Source of the DNA: Tulasnella sp. 424
Lineage: Eukaryota > Basidiomycota > Agaricomycetes > Cantharellales > Tulasnellaceae
Assembly: GCA_019633425.1 (NCBI GenBank)
Contig: WSUB01000054.1
Coordinates: forward strand, 124,001-188,000
Length of the DNA stretch: 64,000 nt
Direction of reading: 5' to 3'
The notes beneath the pieces were generated by a model, which ran no database searches, had not been told where the DNA came from, and saw only the letters and a program-made list of their open reading frames with translations. Positions 1-11,532 of this stretch are shown in pieces. Both the position numbers and the translations under genes were made by a program. How positions within the stretch are numbered: position 1 is the first letter of the stretch; each line of letters opens with the position of its first letter.

Positions 1-314
1 ACTGGCTTGGTGTTAAGAAGATCGACAACATGGTGTCGATGAGTGACATGTACGTTCGCCATCTCTTTTCGCTGAATCACCTACCTGGATATTCACATTC
101 CATTTTCGTCCCCTGCAGGAAATACAATGCCATCGTTGAATCGGGAATCCCCATCCTCAGGCGATACGACATTCCCGACCACTTGATCCCTCCTGATTCT
201 AGGGTCGAGATTGACGCCAAGATCGCAGCAGGGTATTTCACAAGTGGTAAGAAGGTCACCGAGGAGGACCTGATCAAGACGGTCGGAAGGACGTGGGAGG
301 AGACTGAGCATTGA
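1..314 (+). CDS. RIB1: GTP cyclohydrolase II, C-terminal end (partial)
   Basis: First committed step of riboflavin synthesis: GTP is opened to a diaminopyrimidine phosphate with loss of formate and pyrophosphate; cytosolic, zinc-dependent. Only the last part of the gene lies in the window. The exon from base 3 reads WLGVKKIDNMVSMSDM. An intron at 50-118 (GTACGT donor, CTGCAG acceptor) then joins to KYNAIVESGIPI and the tail with VEIDAKIAAGYF and VTEEDLIKTVGRTW, ending in TGA at 312-314. The 'SMS..KY.AIV.SGI' and 'EIDAKIAAGYF' blocks are characteristic of the fungal RibA/Rib1 C-terminus. The catalytic zinc cysteines lie upstream, outside the window. The gene converges with MCM10, with about 130 bases between the two stops. 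The family call comes from remembered conserved blocks; the intron is read directly from the splice sites and the restored frame. Confidence 0.85.
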   Translation, partial: WLGVKKIDNMVSMSDMYVRHLFSLNHLPGYSHSIFVPCRKYNAIVESGIPILRRYDIPDHLIPPDSRVEIDAKIAAGYFTSGKKVTEEDLIKTVGRTWEETEH

Positions 315-441
315 GGAGCTTCGTAGTTGGATTGTGCTCATTCAGATTCAGTTTCACCTGATTGTATAGACATTTTGTTCACAAGTATATATACCACTGC
401 TTGCGTGTCACAACTTAACATAAGACCCACCTCGGCACCTC

Positions 442-2951
442 CTACTCCGGGGGCTCAATCTCGAGTTCAGAATCAGAGTCGTCGTCTGGGGTTGAGCGAC
501 TGAGCCTCGATAAGGACTTTGTAGAAGACTCGGCCGCTGGTGTTTCCCGAGAGGCCTCGGCGGATGCAGACAGCTCGAACTTCCTCTTCTGTTGAGACAC
601 AAGCACCCCAGACTTGATTCGGGCACCAGGCGGAGGACCAAGGTCGAAGGTCCGGTTCGAGTCCGATTTAAATGCTGAGATATCCGGCTATGTAGACATC
701 CTATTCATCAGTAGGGCGACCAGAGACGTCGGTTTTTTAAGACCTTACCTTCTTATCTTTAGCCGACCCTCCGTGTATCGTCCTCGGATCCAATCCCAGC
801 TTCTTCACCAAGTCGGGAGTATAAGCCGCCTTTATCGCCTTCTCTCGTCGTAACCGTTCCTTCCTGTCTTCTTCGTCCTCCTCTTCACTCTCCTCGTCAT
901 CTTGAACAACCTCCTTCCCTTTCCCCTTTCCATCCACCGTTTCCACTTGTTGCTTGCGGAGTGCTCTCTCACCCTTCTTCATCGCGTGGACCGCACTCGA
1001 GTCTTGTTGGCGTCGCATCAAACCCCTCAACAAGTCCTCGTCCTTTTTCTCGGCCGCTTCTCTGGCTCGTCTCCTTTTAGCTTCAGCCTCCTTTCCCGGG
1101 TCTTTATGAGAGTACAAGGGATCTCGGGCAGAAATGGCTCCGCCGGACATGAAGTATGTCGCGCCTTGACCATCGCTGCGAGCTCCTTTGTTCGAAGATT
1201 CTGAAGGTAATAGCCCGGTCTTCGTCCTGGGGTCGTATTTCGTTCCGCCGCCCCTCCCGCCAAAACCGTTTCGTTGTGATGAACCGCTTTTTGATCCTGG
1301 GGCGTCCATGGTCATCCTTGACGTTCTGAGTACCGTGTCAGGAATAAGAGCCGGAAACCACGCGATCAGGAATGCGTCACTCACCCAGCTGCGAATTCGG
1401 GGCGATTTGTCCGGCCCGTTTTGATTGTGTTGAGCAGGTGGTACTCGCACACCTCCGAACGCCGCTTGTCGCACCAGCTCTTGCAGGTTTTGCCGTCCTT
1501 TCGCTTAACCTGGCACATCCCTAGGTCCTTTGAGTAACCTATGATAGAGATACAGCCGTGGTTCGTCGGCGTGATTCCAAGTACGTTTGCAGTCGGATGC
1601 GGCGCCTGGTTACCGCCCTTGCCCTACCAAACCTTCGTTAACGGATGAAGAATATAACGCCAATTCACATACCTGATATGGCCGCATGACTCGAGGGTTC
1701 AAAATCGCAATTACTGCGCCCTCTCTAAGGTGGGGCAAACTCTCCTCAAACGCACCCCCACTGCCTCCCCTATAGATTGTCGCTCCTCTAACCACCCCAT
1801 CAGCGTCCTTCGGTGCCACCGAGGTGATATCAGCCTCGAAGAGCAACATCGACAGAAGTGCATCTCCGCTGGCTGTTCCATTCCCTCGACCCCTATGACC
1901 AAAATCCACCAGCTGAAGTCGGACGTATTTCTTTGCTGAGTTGGAGCCGCCATGAATTTTATGTTTCGGTCGTTTCCACGAGGAAGATTTATTGGAAGGT
2001 CCGTCCTCATCCTTCTGCTCCAAACTCTCGTCTTCGTCCACTGAAGATGCTTGTATTTGGGAGACCTGGATCTCCCCTCGTTCGGCAACGACGGCAATAA
2101 TGACGTAATCCCCTTCAACTGCAACATCATAGCCACTTCTTTGCTTGTTTGGTCGTATGATGGAGTAGAGACGGGAAGGTGAGACGTAGTACCGTGCGCG
2201 CATCAGCTCTTGAATATCTTCGTGAGGCATCTTGCGAGAGCTATCGAGATCCGGTCAACGCGAATTCAAGATATAGAAGCGGAAATAAAACATACGAAAG
2301 CCTAATAGCCGAGTACGGTTCGACCTTGTTCCATTCTGGATCATCTGCAGGCGCGTCGAATTCCTTTGGGCCGAGTTCAAGATCTTCAACGACGGCCAAA
2401 GTTTCATCGCGTTTGGAGCTCCCTGGAATTCCAGGACCGTCGTATTCATCTAAATCGCCTTTGACGTAGGCCATTACAGAGTCGGCGGCAGTGGACGGTC
2501 GGTGCTGAGGCACCGTCAAGTCGAGTTTGGGAATGGGTTTGGGCTTCGGAGCTGCTCAAAGAAAAAGAGGTTAGAAAGGTTCAGATAGCTTGAGTATTGG
2601 TGCAGACCAGATGTTGTTGTTTGCGTATGAGAAGTAGGATGTTGTCTAGAGGTGGATGGCCGCGACGGTTGCTCGGACTGTTGAAGGTCCAGCCGCCGTT
2701 TCTCTGTTGTGTCTCAGTTAGCTGGGGTGTAGTAGGTATGTAGATGACAACTTACTGGGTGACGGGGATCCAGCAATTAGAACGCTCGCTTTGTCGCTGT
2801 CACTCAAAGCTTTGCGCTTCGGTGAGAGAGGCAGCACGTCGACAAGCGAACGGTACTCGTCGGGTAGCTGGTTTTTGAGCAGTTGTACTTGGTGAAGAAT
2901 TCTTTCGGCTTTAGCTCTGTTTGATATCGCCTCGGTCTTGTGCGAGTCCAT
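442..2951 (-). CDS. MCM10: MCM10 replication initiation factor
   Basis: Loads and activates the CMG helicase and links it to DNA polymerase alpha at origins; nuclear. Seven exons (2951-2756, 2703-2608, 2551-2296, 2240-1673, 1605-1385, 1316-749, 687-442) join in frame to 716 residues. The N-terminus is helical (LHQVQLLKNQLPDEY), followed by a basic KKRRLD patch that could act in nuclear import. The conserved core starts at PHEDIQELMRARYYVSPSRL and contains the OB fold (REGAVIAILNPRVMRPYQ). Next come GITPTNHGCISIIGYSKDLG and a CCCH zinc finger with CQVKRKDGKTCKSWCDKRR and EVCEYH. The tail is charged (coiled EAEAKRRRAREAAEKK, acidic run EESEEEDEED), carries YTPDLVKKLGLDPRTI and ends in an acidic segment. 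Intron phases agree at every junction, which supports an intact gene. The start is the first ATG of the helical N-terminus. Confidence 0.93.
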
Positions 2952-3584
2952 TGTGCTGGTGGGCTTGGAGAGACAGCGCGGTGGTCAGAAACGCGATCGT
3001 AAGCAAAGCGAAAAACAAACCGCGAGAAAGTTCACGTGAAGGCGTCCAGGTCTTGAACCCACAAAACGTCACTCTCCCCGAACTAGCAACCTCCAGAAAA
3101 CCTTTCGAAGATCTGGGAAATGCTTTAAAGCTAATTTCCATATTCGTTTCTTATCCACTATTGGCCGACAAGGTCAGTGCCGACTCCGAACCAGTGCACT
3201 TTGCCCCGAGAGGACCCGGAACCAAGTGCTCAGAAAACTCGCCCATTACTCCGCTCTTAGGGGTTTCTGAAGCGTTCAAACTGTCCTAGATGTCTCACCT
3301 GCCAGTATTGGTATTTTTGGAGAATGTCGTCGGTAACATGGGTCAGCACTTCGAACAACTTGGCCTGCGAATTTTCATCAGATGTAGCCCAAGTCTCGCA
3401 CTTCAACTTAATAAACGAAACAGTCACTTCAGATTATCATTTATTTTACACCACTCCGCGCGTTCTTGAGCTATTGAACCCTCGACACTGCGGCTAATTT
3501 TAGGTCATCCTGGATTTCCCACAATAGGTTCGCCGTTGCGGCGTTGCCTCGTTTCTCAGCACACTGCCAACGTTCCCCTTGACC
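2952..3584. other. Spacer between MCM10 and the gag-like gene; one orphan exon-like stretch
   Basis: Divergent promoter region shared by MCM10 (-) and the gag-like gene (+). On the minus strand 3426-3299 is an open, exon-like stretch encoding KLFEVLTHVTDDILQKYQYW, bounded by an AG on one side and a GTGAGA donor on the other. No start codon or partner exon could be joined to it, so it is either a relic or chance. The remainder holds no recognisable gene. Confidence 0.4.
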
Positions 3585-4440
3585 ATGTCTTTCGACCCAG
3601 GTATGCTGTACTATACCCATTCTTCTGATAGCTATTGGGTAATTTACCAGTGTTTTGTAATATTCAGCTCAGCGGGACCTTGTTCCAGGTCCACCACCGT
3701 ATGCAGAGACTGCAGAACTCCTATCTGAACGTCCGTCGTCAACACCATTACCGTCTTCAGCACCGGCAGCTTCCCCACCCATCGAGAGACCGGATATTGT
3801 ATTTTCTCCCTCCGACTCCTCCGTTCATTTTTCCTTCCACGGCCAGGATGCCGAAGAATGCCGCCAGTTCATCCAAGCCGTCCGGCGTTTCGGTTTCCAG
3901 CAAGGCAGACAACACGACGATCCGTTTATGGCGGATTATGCCGTCACATGTTTTCAAGGCGCTGCATTAGACTGGCAACTGGAGCTAGATGAGGAAACAA
4001 ATGGAAGTTGGAGATTATTGCAGAAAGCGTTAAAGGAAAAATACTTGACACCCAGTAGCCGTGAGCGTATCGCTGGACCCTCTGCACGAAGGCCATCCAC
4101 ATTAGCAGCGGACTCGAGGTAATGTTCCAGTGTGCTATTCTGGCGCATTCTCACGACAGTTCTTTGTAGAGTCGACACCAGACGCGGTCGATCCCTCGTT
4201 GCCAGTCGTACTGCGGGCGTAGTTCACGGAATTATCCACGTCGTTGCCGATGGCGACCGGATAGTTGGATATGTTACGAAGTCTGCAACTTCGTTTAGCA
4301 TGACCATCGGGCGTAGTGAACGGGATGCATTGGTTGTTGCTTGCCGTCAGTCTGATGGTTTCCAGGAAATCTTTCTACCTGTCAGTGACATTCAGATTGA
4401 TCCATTGAGTTATAGCCCCTCTGATGTACTCCATCTATGA
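3585..4440 (+). CDS. Gag-like (Ty3-type capsid) protein with C-terminal beta domain, no pol
   Basis: Three exons (3585-3600, 3668-4118, 4170-4440) join to 245 residues. After a Pro/Ser-rich N-terminus (PGPPPYAET, STPLPSSAPAASPP) comes a helical block with the pattern of retrotransposon Gag capsid: ECRQFIQAVRRFGF, MADYAVTCFQGAALDWQLEL, then DEETNGSWRLLQKALKEKYL. The 'F.G.A..W' signature followed by W..L..AL..KY is the classic Gag core. The C-terminal part is beta-rich and unrelated to Gag zinc knuckles (HGIIHVVADGDRIVGYV, then SFSMTIGRSERDALVV). No zinc knuckle, protease, reverse transcriptase or LTR is present on either side. Two spliceosomal introns in a short host-like gene argue for a domesticated gag rather than a live element. 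I recall similar gag-plus-GYV proteins as a repeated family in Agaricomycetes but cannot check this. The 16-base first exon is the least certain part. Confidence 0.6.
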
Positions 4441-4530
4441 AGACAGTACCAGGAAATCCTAAACTAGTCCTAAGGACGGGCAGAATCAGCGTGGCGGGGT
4501 GAGTCACGTGCCTTCGTCGGCCTGGCAGAA

Positions 4531-5174
4531 ATGAAAACTGAACGTGGGGTTTGTGGCAGATCCGTGTGGCTCGAGCTTGCTGTCGGCGGGCAAGATGACA
4601 GTAAGTTGAGCGAAGAGATGACCTCTCACATCTATTCACTACCCTTACCAATAATTTTAGTCAAACCCATGATCTGGCGAGTAAGTGATCAAGGTGCTAT
4701 GGAGTCCGCTTTGAGTGCTGCCTACAGACAGTGTAGGTGGACGCTGGTACTTGCTATCCGTACAGTAAATTTACATCTCTTCCCTTTGCGACTCAAAGTC
4801 GGCGGCCCGATCCTGCAAACCTATACACGGACCATAGACCATATCCTGACCCTATTTTTCATGTACGGAACAATGGCCGCATCGACGAGGTCAAAGTTCG
4901 CTCCAGTCGTGAGTGCAAATTTCCCCATTGTGCTGCCATGAAGCTCATGAAGTTTGCCGAAGCGACTGGTATTTGAGGAAACTCTGGGTTGATCGATTGT
5001 TTTGGATCGATGTCCTGTAACGGGACGGTAACCTCACTCAAAATAGACCCTGATAGCTTACTTCCGGGAACTAGTTGCACCTCTGCGGCATTAGACTGCG
5101 GACCCCTGTCCCGAACTCGTGTATTTGAGAATAGACTCTCCACTCGTGAACTCTCTTGCGACCGAAGCTATTGA
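4531..5174 (+). pseudogene. Unrecognised, probably decayed multi-exon gene
   Basis: From ATG 4531 an exon (RSVWLELAVGGQDD) ends at a GTAAGT donor near 4600. A 20-base exon-like piece (KPMIWR) ends at a second GTAAGT near 4682. A third exon reads DAGTCYPYSKFTSLPFATQ, then RIDEVKVRSSRECKFPHCAA and MKLMKFAEATGI to a TGA at 4974-4976. The same frame reopens at once and continues to 5174 (GTVTSLKIDPDSLLPGTSC). Good splice sites plus an amino-acid-like composition suggest a former gene; the stop between two open stretches suggests decay or a missed intron. No family was recognised, and the opposite strand is also open over 5143-4859, so the coding strand is not certain. Confidence 0.3.
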
Positions 5175-7728
5175 CCGAGGTCTGGCATGTGAAACCGGAC
5201 CGAAGAAGCGACAATCCTCTTGCCCAAGCCAAAAACGGTGGCCAGGGCTGCCCCACTATCGCTCTCATCAGATAAAGTACGCTGAACCGAGTCCTACATA
5301 TATGATACGTTCTACCGTCCTACAAGCAACGCCGAGAAAATGTCTAGATCCTAACGGAGATTCCGCGAGTGTAAATCGAATCGACTACTAAACCGGTGGG
5401 GGGGGGGGGGTTCCTCGATCGCGAGGGGACAGGATAAGATGGCGAGTGCAGTCTCTCACTCAGCTTCGACGCTGTGCCTGCACAATGCCAGTGTTATACA
5501 GAGTCAGCTACAACAGGCCTCGACCCGTAGCTGGCTGATCAAAGAAAGGGTCTCCGAAAAGGATCCACAGACTAAGGGCAGAACACTACGAGTACGAAGT
5601 CCGCGGTAGCCAGCTCTGTAATTGGCATTGGCAGCAACAGGACGACTGCAAAAGTAAGAGCTCTGCGGGATTGCGGACGAGAGGGAACGGGGAGTGATTG
5701 GGAGTCGTTCGTCGAGGACCATGAAGTGAATACTCAGCGGTATTTATAGGGCGAAGGATCAAATTTTATCCTAAATTATTGACGGCTGGGCTTGGGGTTT
5801 GATGCAGCCAGATGGCGTTACGAGAGGTTCGGGCACAAATATGATACGAATGAACACCGGGTTACCAGAGTTTAAGAAGCAGTGTACGTTCACTTCGGCT
5901 ATGGAACGGATGCTCCCCTTTAGGGTTTGTAGAGCCCGAAATATTGCACGGTGGCGACACGAGGGTGTAAAACTCCCTCGTTAAGGAAACCAATCAATCC
6001 GAGTTGCTGGTCGTATTTCGGCTGTGGGGAGGGAGGGCCCAAGGCAAAGGCAGGGAGCTCGGTCACAGTTCCCTAGATGTTACACGCCAGTGGTCTTCTG
6101 TGCCGATAGGGGCGGGGGACCTGTGGCTGACTGCTGTCATCTGCATTAGTAGGTCGGGTCTAATCTCTGAGTTGTAATGCATTCGGTCGCTTCCTGGCGG
6201 GCCGAGACAATTTTCGGGAGGGGAATTGCTCGTTCGTATGGACGTGCCGAATTCAAGCCACTTCAAGAGGTAATGTATCAAGAGTTACAAAGGAGAGGGT
6301 ATCTTTATGCAAACTGTGGGCTTAATAGGTAGAGGAAGGATCAACAAGACAATCCGAAGGATGGGTAAATCTCACTTAGACTCGGTTGCCGCAGGCCTTT
6401 CGTTTCTCGCTCAACTGCAGTATAGCTCCACAATTCTCAATCAAGCTTAAGGAGCTTGGTAGACACGATGCGAAACCTGACCTGATGCCGAATGATTGTC
6501 CAAAAAGGGGGGAAAAGAGTCTCAAGAACCTTCGACACGCCCTGAACCGCGCTCGACCCTCATGGTCTGGGTCGCTTTCCCAGCTGTCAAATTTGGAGGT
6601 CCGAAACTCCGAATGGAGAAGCACGAGGAAACGAGACGCAGGCTCACAAGAAATATTTTCAAATACCTGAGTCAGAGATTCCCAAGCAGGGATGAGGTTT
6701 TACGACTCAGCAGATCCAACATTAACGTTTCGGCCACCGAAAGGAGGTGTTCCGGAATACCTATCAGGCCCGAAGGCGTCCTCAGAGCCCGGACCTGCAT
6801 GGACTGACTGTTGGAGAGCGTTCGGCCTAACGAACAAACTTACTTCATGTACTTGGTTCAGAGAACCTCGTTTCTGAAAGGTAAAAACATGTCTGATGAT
6901 TGCCTGCTTTAGGGCGAAGGGCGTCCTGAAGTTTTTCCGCGACGTGCGGAGGTAACGAAGGAGAGTGCCAACTTGCAGTCCCGAAAAGTTCGACTTGGTC
7001 ACAGGGACCGTGATAATGTGAGCACCACAATTGTGCCACGAGTACCCATTCGTGACCGGTGACTTCTGTGACTGGTAAAGCAATTGGCTGAACATCTCTA
7101 GAAGCCATGGTAGGCTCTTGAGTCTTCACATCAAATGTGAAAATACAAGTAATGAGTTGAGGAGAACTAATAGCCTGCAAAAGGATGCACCGGCGTCAAG
7201 AAGTAGGTTTCAGTAGTAGCTAGAAACAGAATCATGTAAATTAGTCGGTGTGAGTGTTACAAGGGCGCTTGAGGTAGCCTACGGCTTCAAATAAGTAGTC
7301 AAGGGAAAGCCATAACGAACTCGTTAAAGCACAAGGCAAAACCTCCCATCCTCGACCAGGTTTCGTCTAAACTAGCTTCTGAGCCCTCATATACACCGTG
7401 TTCAGAGCTCTTCGAGGTCTCTTCATAATCAAAGCGCATACCCCGAGCGGACAGATGACGTCCGGTTTGGGAGATATCGGGGCCGGGAATGACCATTATA
7501 TATGCGTTTGGAAGGAGGAAATTCCTAAGTCAGAGCATTCCGAGACTCAAGCTGGGGCCTCGCCGTCGAGAACGATCGGTAGGACAAGTCGACAATTGAG
7601 CATTAAATTCATTAAAAGGGGTGTTGACCTCGTCGAGAACATGACAACAACGCAAAACAAACAAGAACTCCAGATCAAGACGTCATATCTTCCCAAAGAG
7701 AGCACAAATCTTGACGCGTCGGCGGCTT
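5175..7728. other. Gene-poor stretch between the gag-like region and HUL5
   Basis: About 2.5 kb without a recognisable gene. Two weak items are worth recording. On the minus strand a TATAAATA motif at about 5740 lies a little upstream of an ATG at 5722 with a 72-codon frame of unknown type. Also on the minus strand, 7180-6845 is open for 111 codons, including an ATG reading MASRDVQPIALPVTEV. Neither shows a domain. Scattered frames on both strands elsewhere look like chance. Confidence 0.5.
5398..5410. repeat. Poly-G tract (13 G)
   Basis: A homopolymer of 13 G in the gene-poor interval. Such tracts are mutable and error-prone in sequencing, so the exact length is uncertain. Confidence 0.9.
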
Positions 7729-10700
7729 CTATGAGAGGTCAAAGCCAGCTCCAGCGTTAATAGCTTGAAGGAGTTTCTGACGCAGGATATACTCGTTCGA
7801 GTATAGAGGAAGCTGACAGACCGGTGATTAGCAAACCGTGCTTCGGAGGTCCAGCCCAGTCCAAAAATGGTTTACCTTGAGTAGGTTGACGCACGTGGAG
7901 GCAGTTGGAAGCCGAGAATTATCCGAACCGGCATCACGAATGGAGAACTTCGGGTTGAGCTCTTTGAAGCCAAGCAAAGGCGGTCGCGCACAGCTAGTAA
8001 CGAAGCGAAGGAATGCGCATCGTTGTGCCTGGTCGAAGGACCTAAGAACCTGATAATATCTTGCTTCAGCCTGGTGCACAGTAGCCTCGCCGGCGAGTAA
8101 CATATACCTTCCAAAAGGCGGCAACGGTGGGATGTTCCTCGTTAAATGAACCTCCGTAGACTGTATTGTCGCGCAGGTCATCCACATTAACTGGTTCCTC
8201 TGTTCCGCCTATGAGTATCTGCAGCTCTTGTTGATTAAACATCCTTTGAACATTCTCGTATAAGCAACGGGGTGGAGAAAGTGCGTCTGTTCATGGCTCA
8301 CCTAAGCCATTTGGGATCAATAACATCTGATAGGCCCTCGAAGAACGCCTCTGACTGCTGTTTCATTTGCACATTAAGGCGATAATTTGAAACCATGTAA
8401 ATGTACTGCATTCTATTTTCCTTCGTTACCGGAATGTTAGCACCGTTCGGGATAAGGTCGATGGTTTTCGTTTCGCCAAATTCTGTTGGATCAGTGACAA
8501 AGTCAGCGGATCGGACGCCGAACTCTGCAACAGGACTACACTACCGTTGTCTGTGACAGTGAAGTTTAGGGATAAATCCTCGAAATTTCCGTCGTAGTGC
8601 TTCAGGAAGAGAAGCCCTTGGTACAACTCCTGATCCAAAGAGGCGAGATCATCAAGGTAGCTTTGTTTTCCGAGCCACTGACATAGGACGCAGAAGATCA
8701 GAACGTCATCAACTTCGGAGTGACCTTGAAGATCACCTTTGCCAAGAAGAAAGTTGCGAATGAAACGTCGACTAGAATACCCTCATACAACGCCTTGCCG
8801 AGTATCCGCCCGATAAAACGATACCAGCTAAGCTGATGCGCTAAGTTGACATCATAGCTTCAGCTACAAAGCCGTAAAAAAAAAAAAAAAGAAGACGATA
8901 CTTACATTCTTTGGCGTAAGAGTGTGGATTGGGATAGAGCGCCTGCTGCCTCGTCGCAAGCCAGAGTCCTCTGTCGGTGTCAAAAGCTTCCTTCGATAGA
9001 CTTCAGGGACTGGTGATCAGCGGCCCATGGAATCGATCAGAAATACGTCACAGCAGACTCACGAAGTTAAAAACTCCTTGAACACGCCGCCACCGTCAAT
9101 GCCACTCTCCTCGTTTCCGAACTGGTCGATGAAGGTGATTCGTATCCGTCTCTTCAACTTATCCCCCAAGCCATTAAGGGTATCGTATCCATCCTTGGCG
9201 ATGTGGCTTCTCCGGATAGTACAATGATACCCAACCGCGCCTCCATCAGGTCCGGGTGCGTCGACTCTGGCCATGTCGTTGGCAACAAACTCCCTGAAGA
9301 TCTCGACTCGGACGTTGAAAGGGATCGCGAAGGGTATATTATTGAGGACGCCGAGTCGGGGAGATATATATGCCATTTGACGTTTTGTGAGGGTACGGTT
9401 GGACGTTCGGTCCAGGTTTCGTTCTTCAAAGCTAAGGATAGTTGTTAGCATGGGGGTTTATCAAGGCAAGATGTGGTATGCCTTACATTGCTGCTTCACA
9501 GAACGACTGCATGTCAATTTCAGACGTCTTGAGCCAATGATCCTCTGGAGTAAATTTCCGCCGGGAGCTGGGGCACAAAATGATTAATTCAATGAAATAT
9601 TTGCGAAGAGCACGAACGACTCACTCTCTAGCGTGAATCGCCTTGAGACAACGTGTCAGCTTATCCCTTGCCGTTTCCCACTTCATTGCTGGCAAGCCTG
9701 GGACGCTGTCCTCCATCACGTTCATCTGGTCTTCATTCCAGTAGAGCGGAAATACGATGTTCAGGACTTGTTTGGAAAAGTCGGCAACTTCGTCAAGTAG
9801 CAGTGGTTGACTTCGCAGAGTGCTAGTAGCCCTGGCGCCCCCAGTCGAGAAGAATTCGTCATCCGTCATAGTTCGTAGTGTGTGTGTGTACATGTCTACG
9901 AGGAAGAGAAGTGGTGGCCAGAGTGCTTGGTTTGAGGGATCTAGAAGCGGCCATCTAAGTTAGCACCTCGTCTAGCTGAGGACGGTATTCGGGACCATAC
10001 CTCGGAGGGCTTCGATACCCGTACGACTGGTCTTGCCCAGCGGGGATTTCCGAATCCATTCTCGCCAGACCTCCTTCATTAGCATAGAGCCATTGGGAGA
10101 GAAGACAACCGCACTGAAAGCTTGGTCCCTTTTAGCCGGCCATGCCGATGAAAGAGAAAGGAAGAATCGGAAGAACTGGACACGCAGGCCGGGATTATTG
10201 GAAGTCTTTGTAACGAGGGTGTTTATGTGACTGGGGGATACGACCGTCTGAAGCCTTGTGAACGTCTTGGTGTCCAGCTTAACGCGCGGCGGGGGTGGCG
10301 CAGTTGGCTTCTGCACGTGTGTTTCCGAATCGGAATCGTCCGAATCTTCCTTGATATTCCATGACGTGACCATAGAAGTCTTGGAAATGGGTTCAAGGCC
10401 GTCCGGTGGGAATGAATCCAGGATTGAGGCGGATGTTTCCAAATACGTCGAGACAGCTGGAGCGGGGAGAGATTGCAGCCGTGGGGGGATAAACACCACC
10501 ATATTAGCCAGAAGGTGGGCTTTAGCTTCCAGATCAGTCACTTGGACCAATAGCGAGACCGGGATATTTCCAATTGATGCCCATGGCAGTTGGCCGGCCA
10601 ACGGGGTGAGCGACGTCAGAGGGAGTCGATTCGGGAGCCGAGGGATGGTGAGAATGTGCTGAAACACCGAGAAGAGGGCGGCGGAGAATTGATCAGATGA

Positions 10701-11532
10701 TGAGTCGAATACTGAGAAAGGGGTTGTAATGAGTGAGCATAGTAGCGGAAGTCCCGGAGCCGTTTTGTCATCCTACAGATCCACCCATTATAGATGAATG
10801 TCAGAGATGGCTTAAGACACCAAAAGTTACGTGGTTCACGAACCAGAGCCCTTATCGCAATAGAGATATGTGCGTATAAGCCTTGGTCCAGAAGGTAGCC
10901 AGTGATTCTCGCGGACGCGGGGCATGCTGGCGAAAGTAACGTTGAAAGCACTTGAAGGTGATTACGAACCTGGGGCGATCTAGAAGAGAGATCAGTGAAG
11001 TGGCATTTTGAGCACTATTGAGTTTAGCGTACTTTGGAGTCGAAGCGATATCTTTGAGTAGGAGGACCGCCATCTGCCGTGTCAGCACCAGCCAACTGGC
11101 GGCTTCAGGTGTTGAGAAAGGTCCAAGAAGACCAGCTGTACACGACGCCATTGTAAGATAATCATATCGCAAATCTGGGGACTACTACTCGCCTTGTCTA
11201 TTCTGGAGCATGGCTTGTGACCATCGGGCCAGCCTTTGTTTGTCAGCGTCACCACCGGACCAACCAACGACCAACAAGCGAGTCCAGGTTACGGGTGGCC
11301 CACTCTGTCCGTCGAATTGAGCTTTCAGTTGGTTCTTGACCCTCCTGGCCTCCGAAGTGCCTCGCCACCAGGCCTGGATCTTGTACGCACTCTCCGCGCG
11401 TCGCCGCTGATCCAAGCGCTGCTCTCGCTGGGCTCTAACCGTGTCAAGAACAGCTTCCTGGGTTTTCGTGGTGGTTGAGCCTCCTAGATTAATCTGGCGT
11501 TGTCGTGCTGTTCCAAGGAAAGCTGGATACAT
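7729..11532 (-). CDS. HUL5: HUL5/UBE3C-type HECT E3 ubiquitin ligase
   Basis: HECT-class E3 ligase; Hul5 acts on proteasome-bound and misfolded proteins and extends ubiquitin chains. The N-terminus MYPAFLGTARQRQINLGG followed by an IQ-like helix (AYKIQAWWRGTSEARR) is typical of the Hul5/UBE3C group. The C-terminal HECT domain is clear: IPFNVRVEIFREFV, IRITFIDQFGNEESGIDGGG, AFDTDRGLWLATRQQALYPN, SWYRFIGRILGKALYEGILV, NRMQYIYMVSNYRLNVQMKQ, then QAQRCAFLRFVTSC with the loop SRLPTASTCVNLLK. That last block carries the catalytic Cys in the usual LPTASTC context, and the gene ends LRQKLLQAINAGAGFDLS. About a dozen short introns keep frame; an apparent insert near 8478-8539 resolves as a 62-base intron ending CCAACAG. 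Intron 1 seems to use a GC donor. I start at the ATG at 11532; no in-frame ATG extends it. Confidence 0.93.

Noticed and set aside
8478..8539. Apparent frameshift or insertion in the HUL5 HECT domain
   Set aside because: A 62-base GTAGTG...CCAACAG intron restores the conserved TDNEFGETKTIDLIPNG reading, so the gene is intact.
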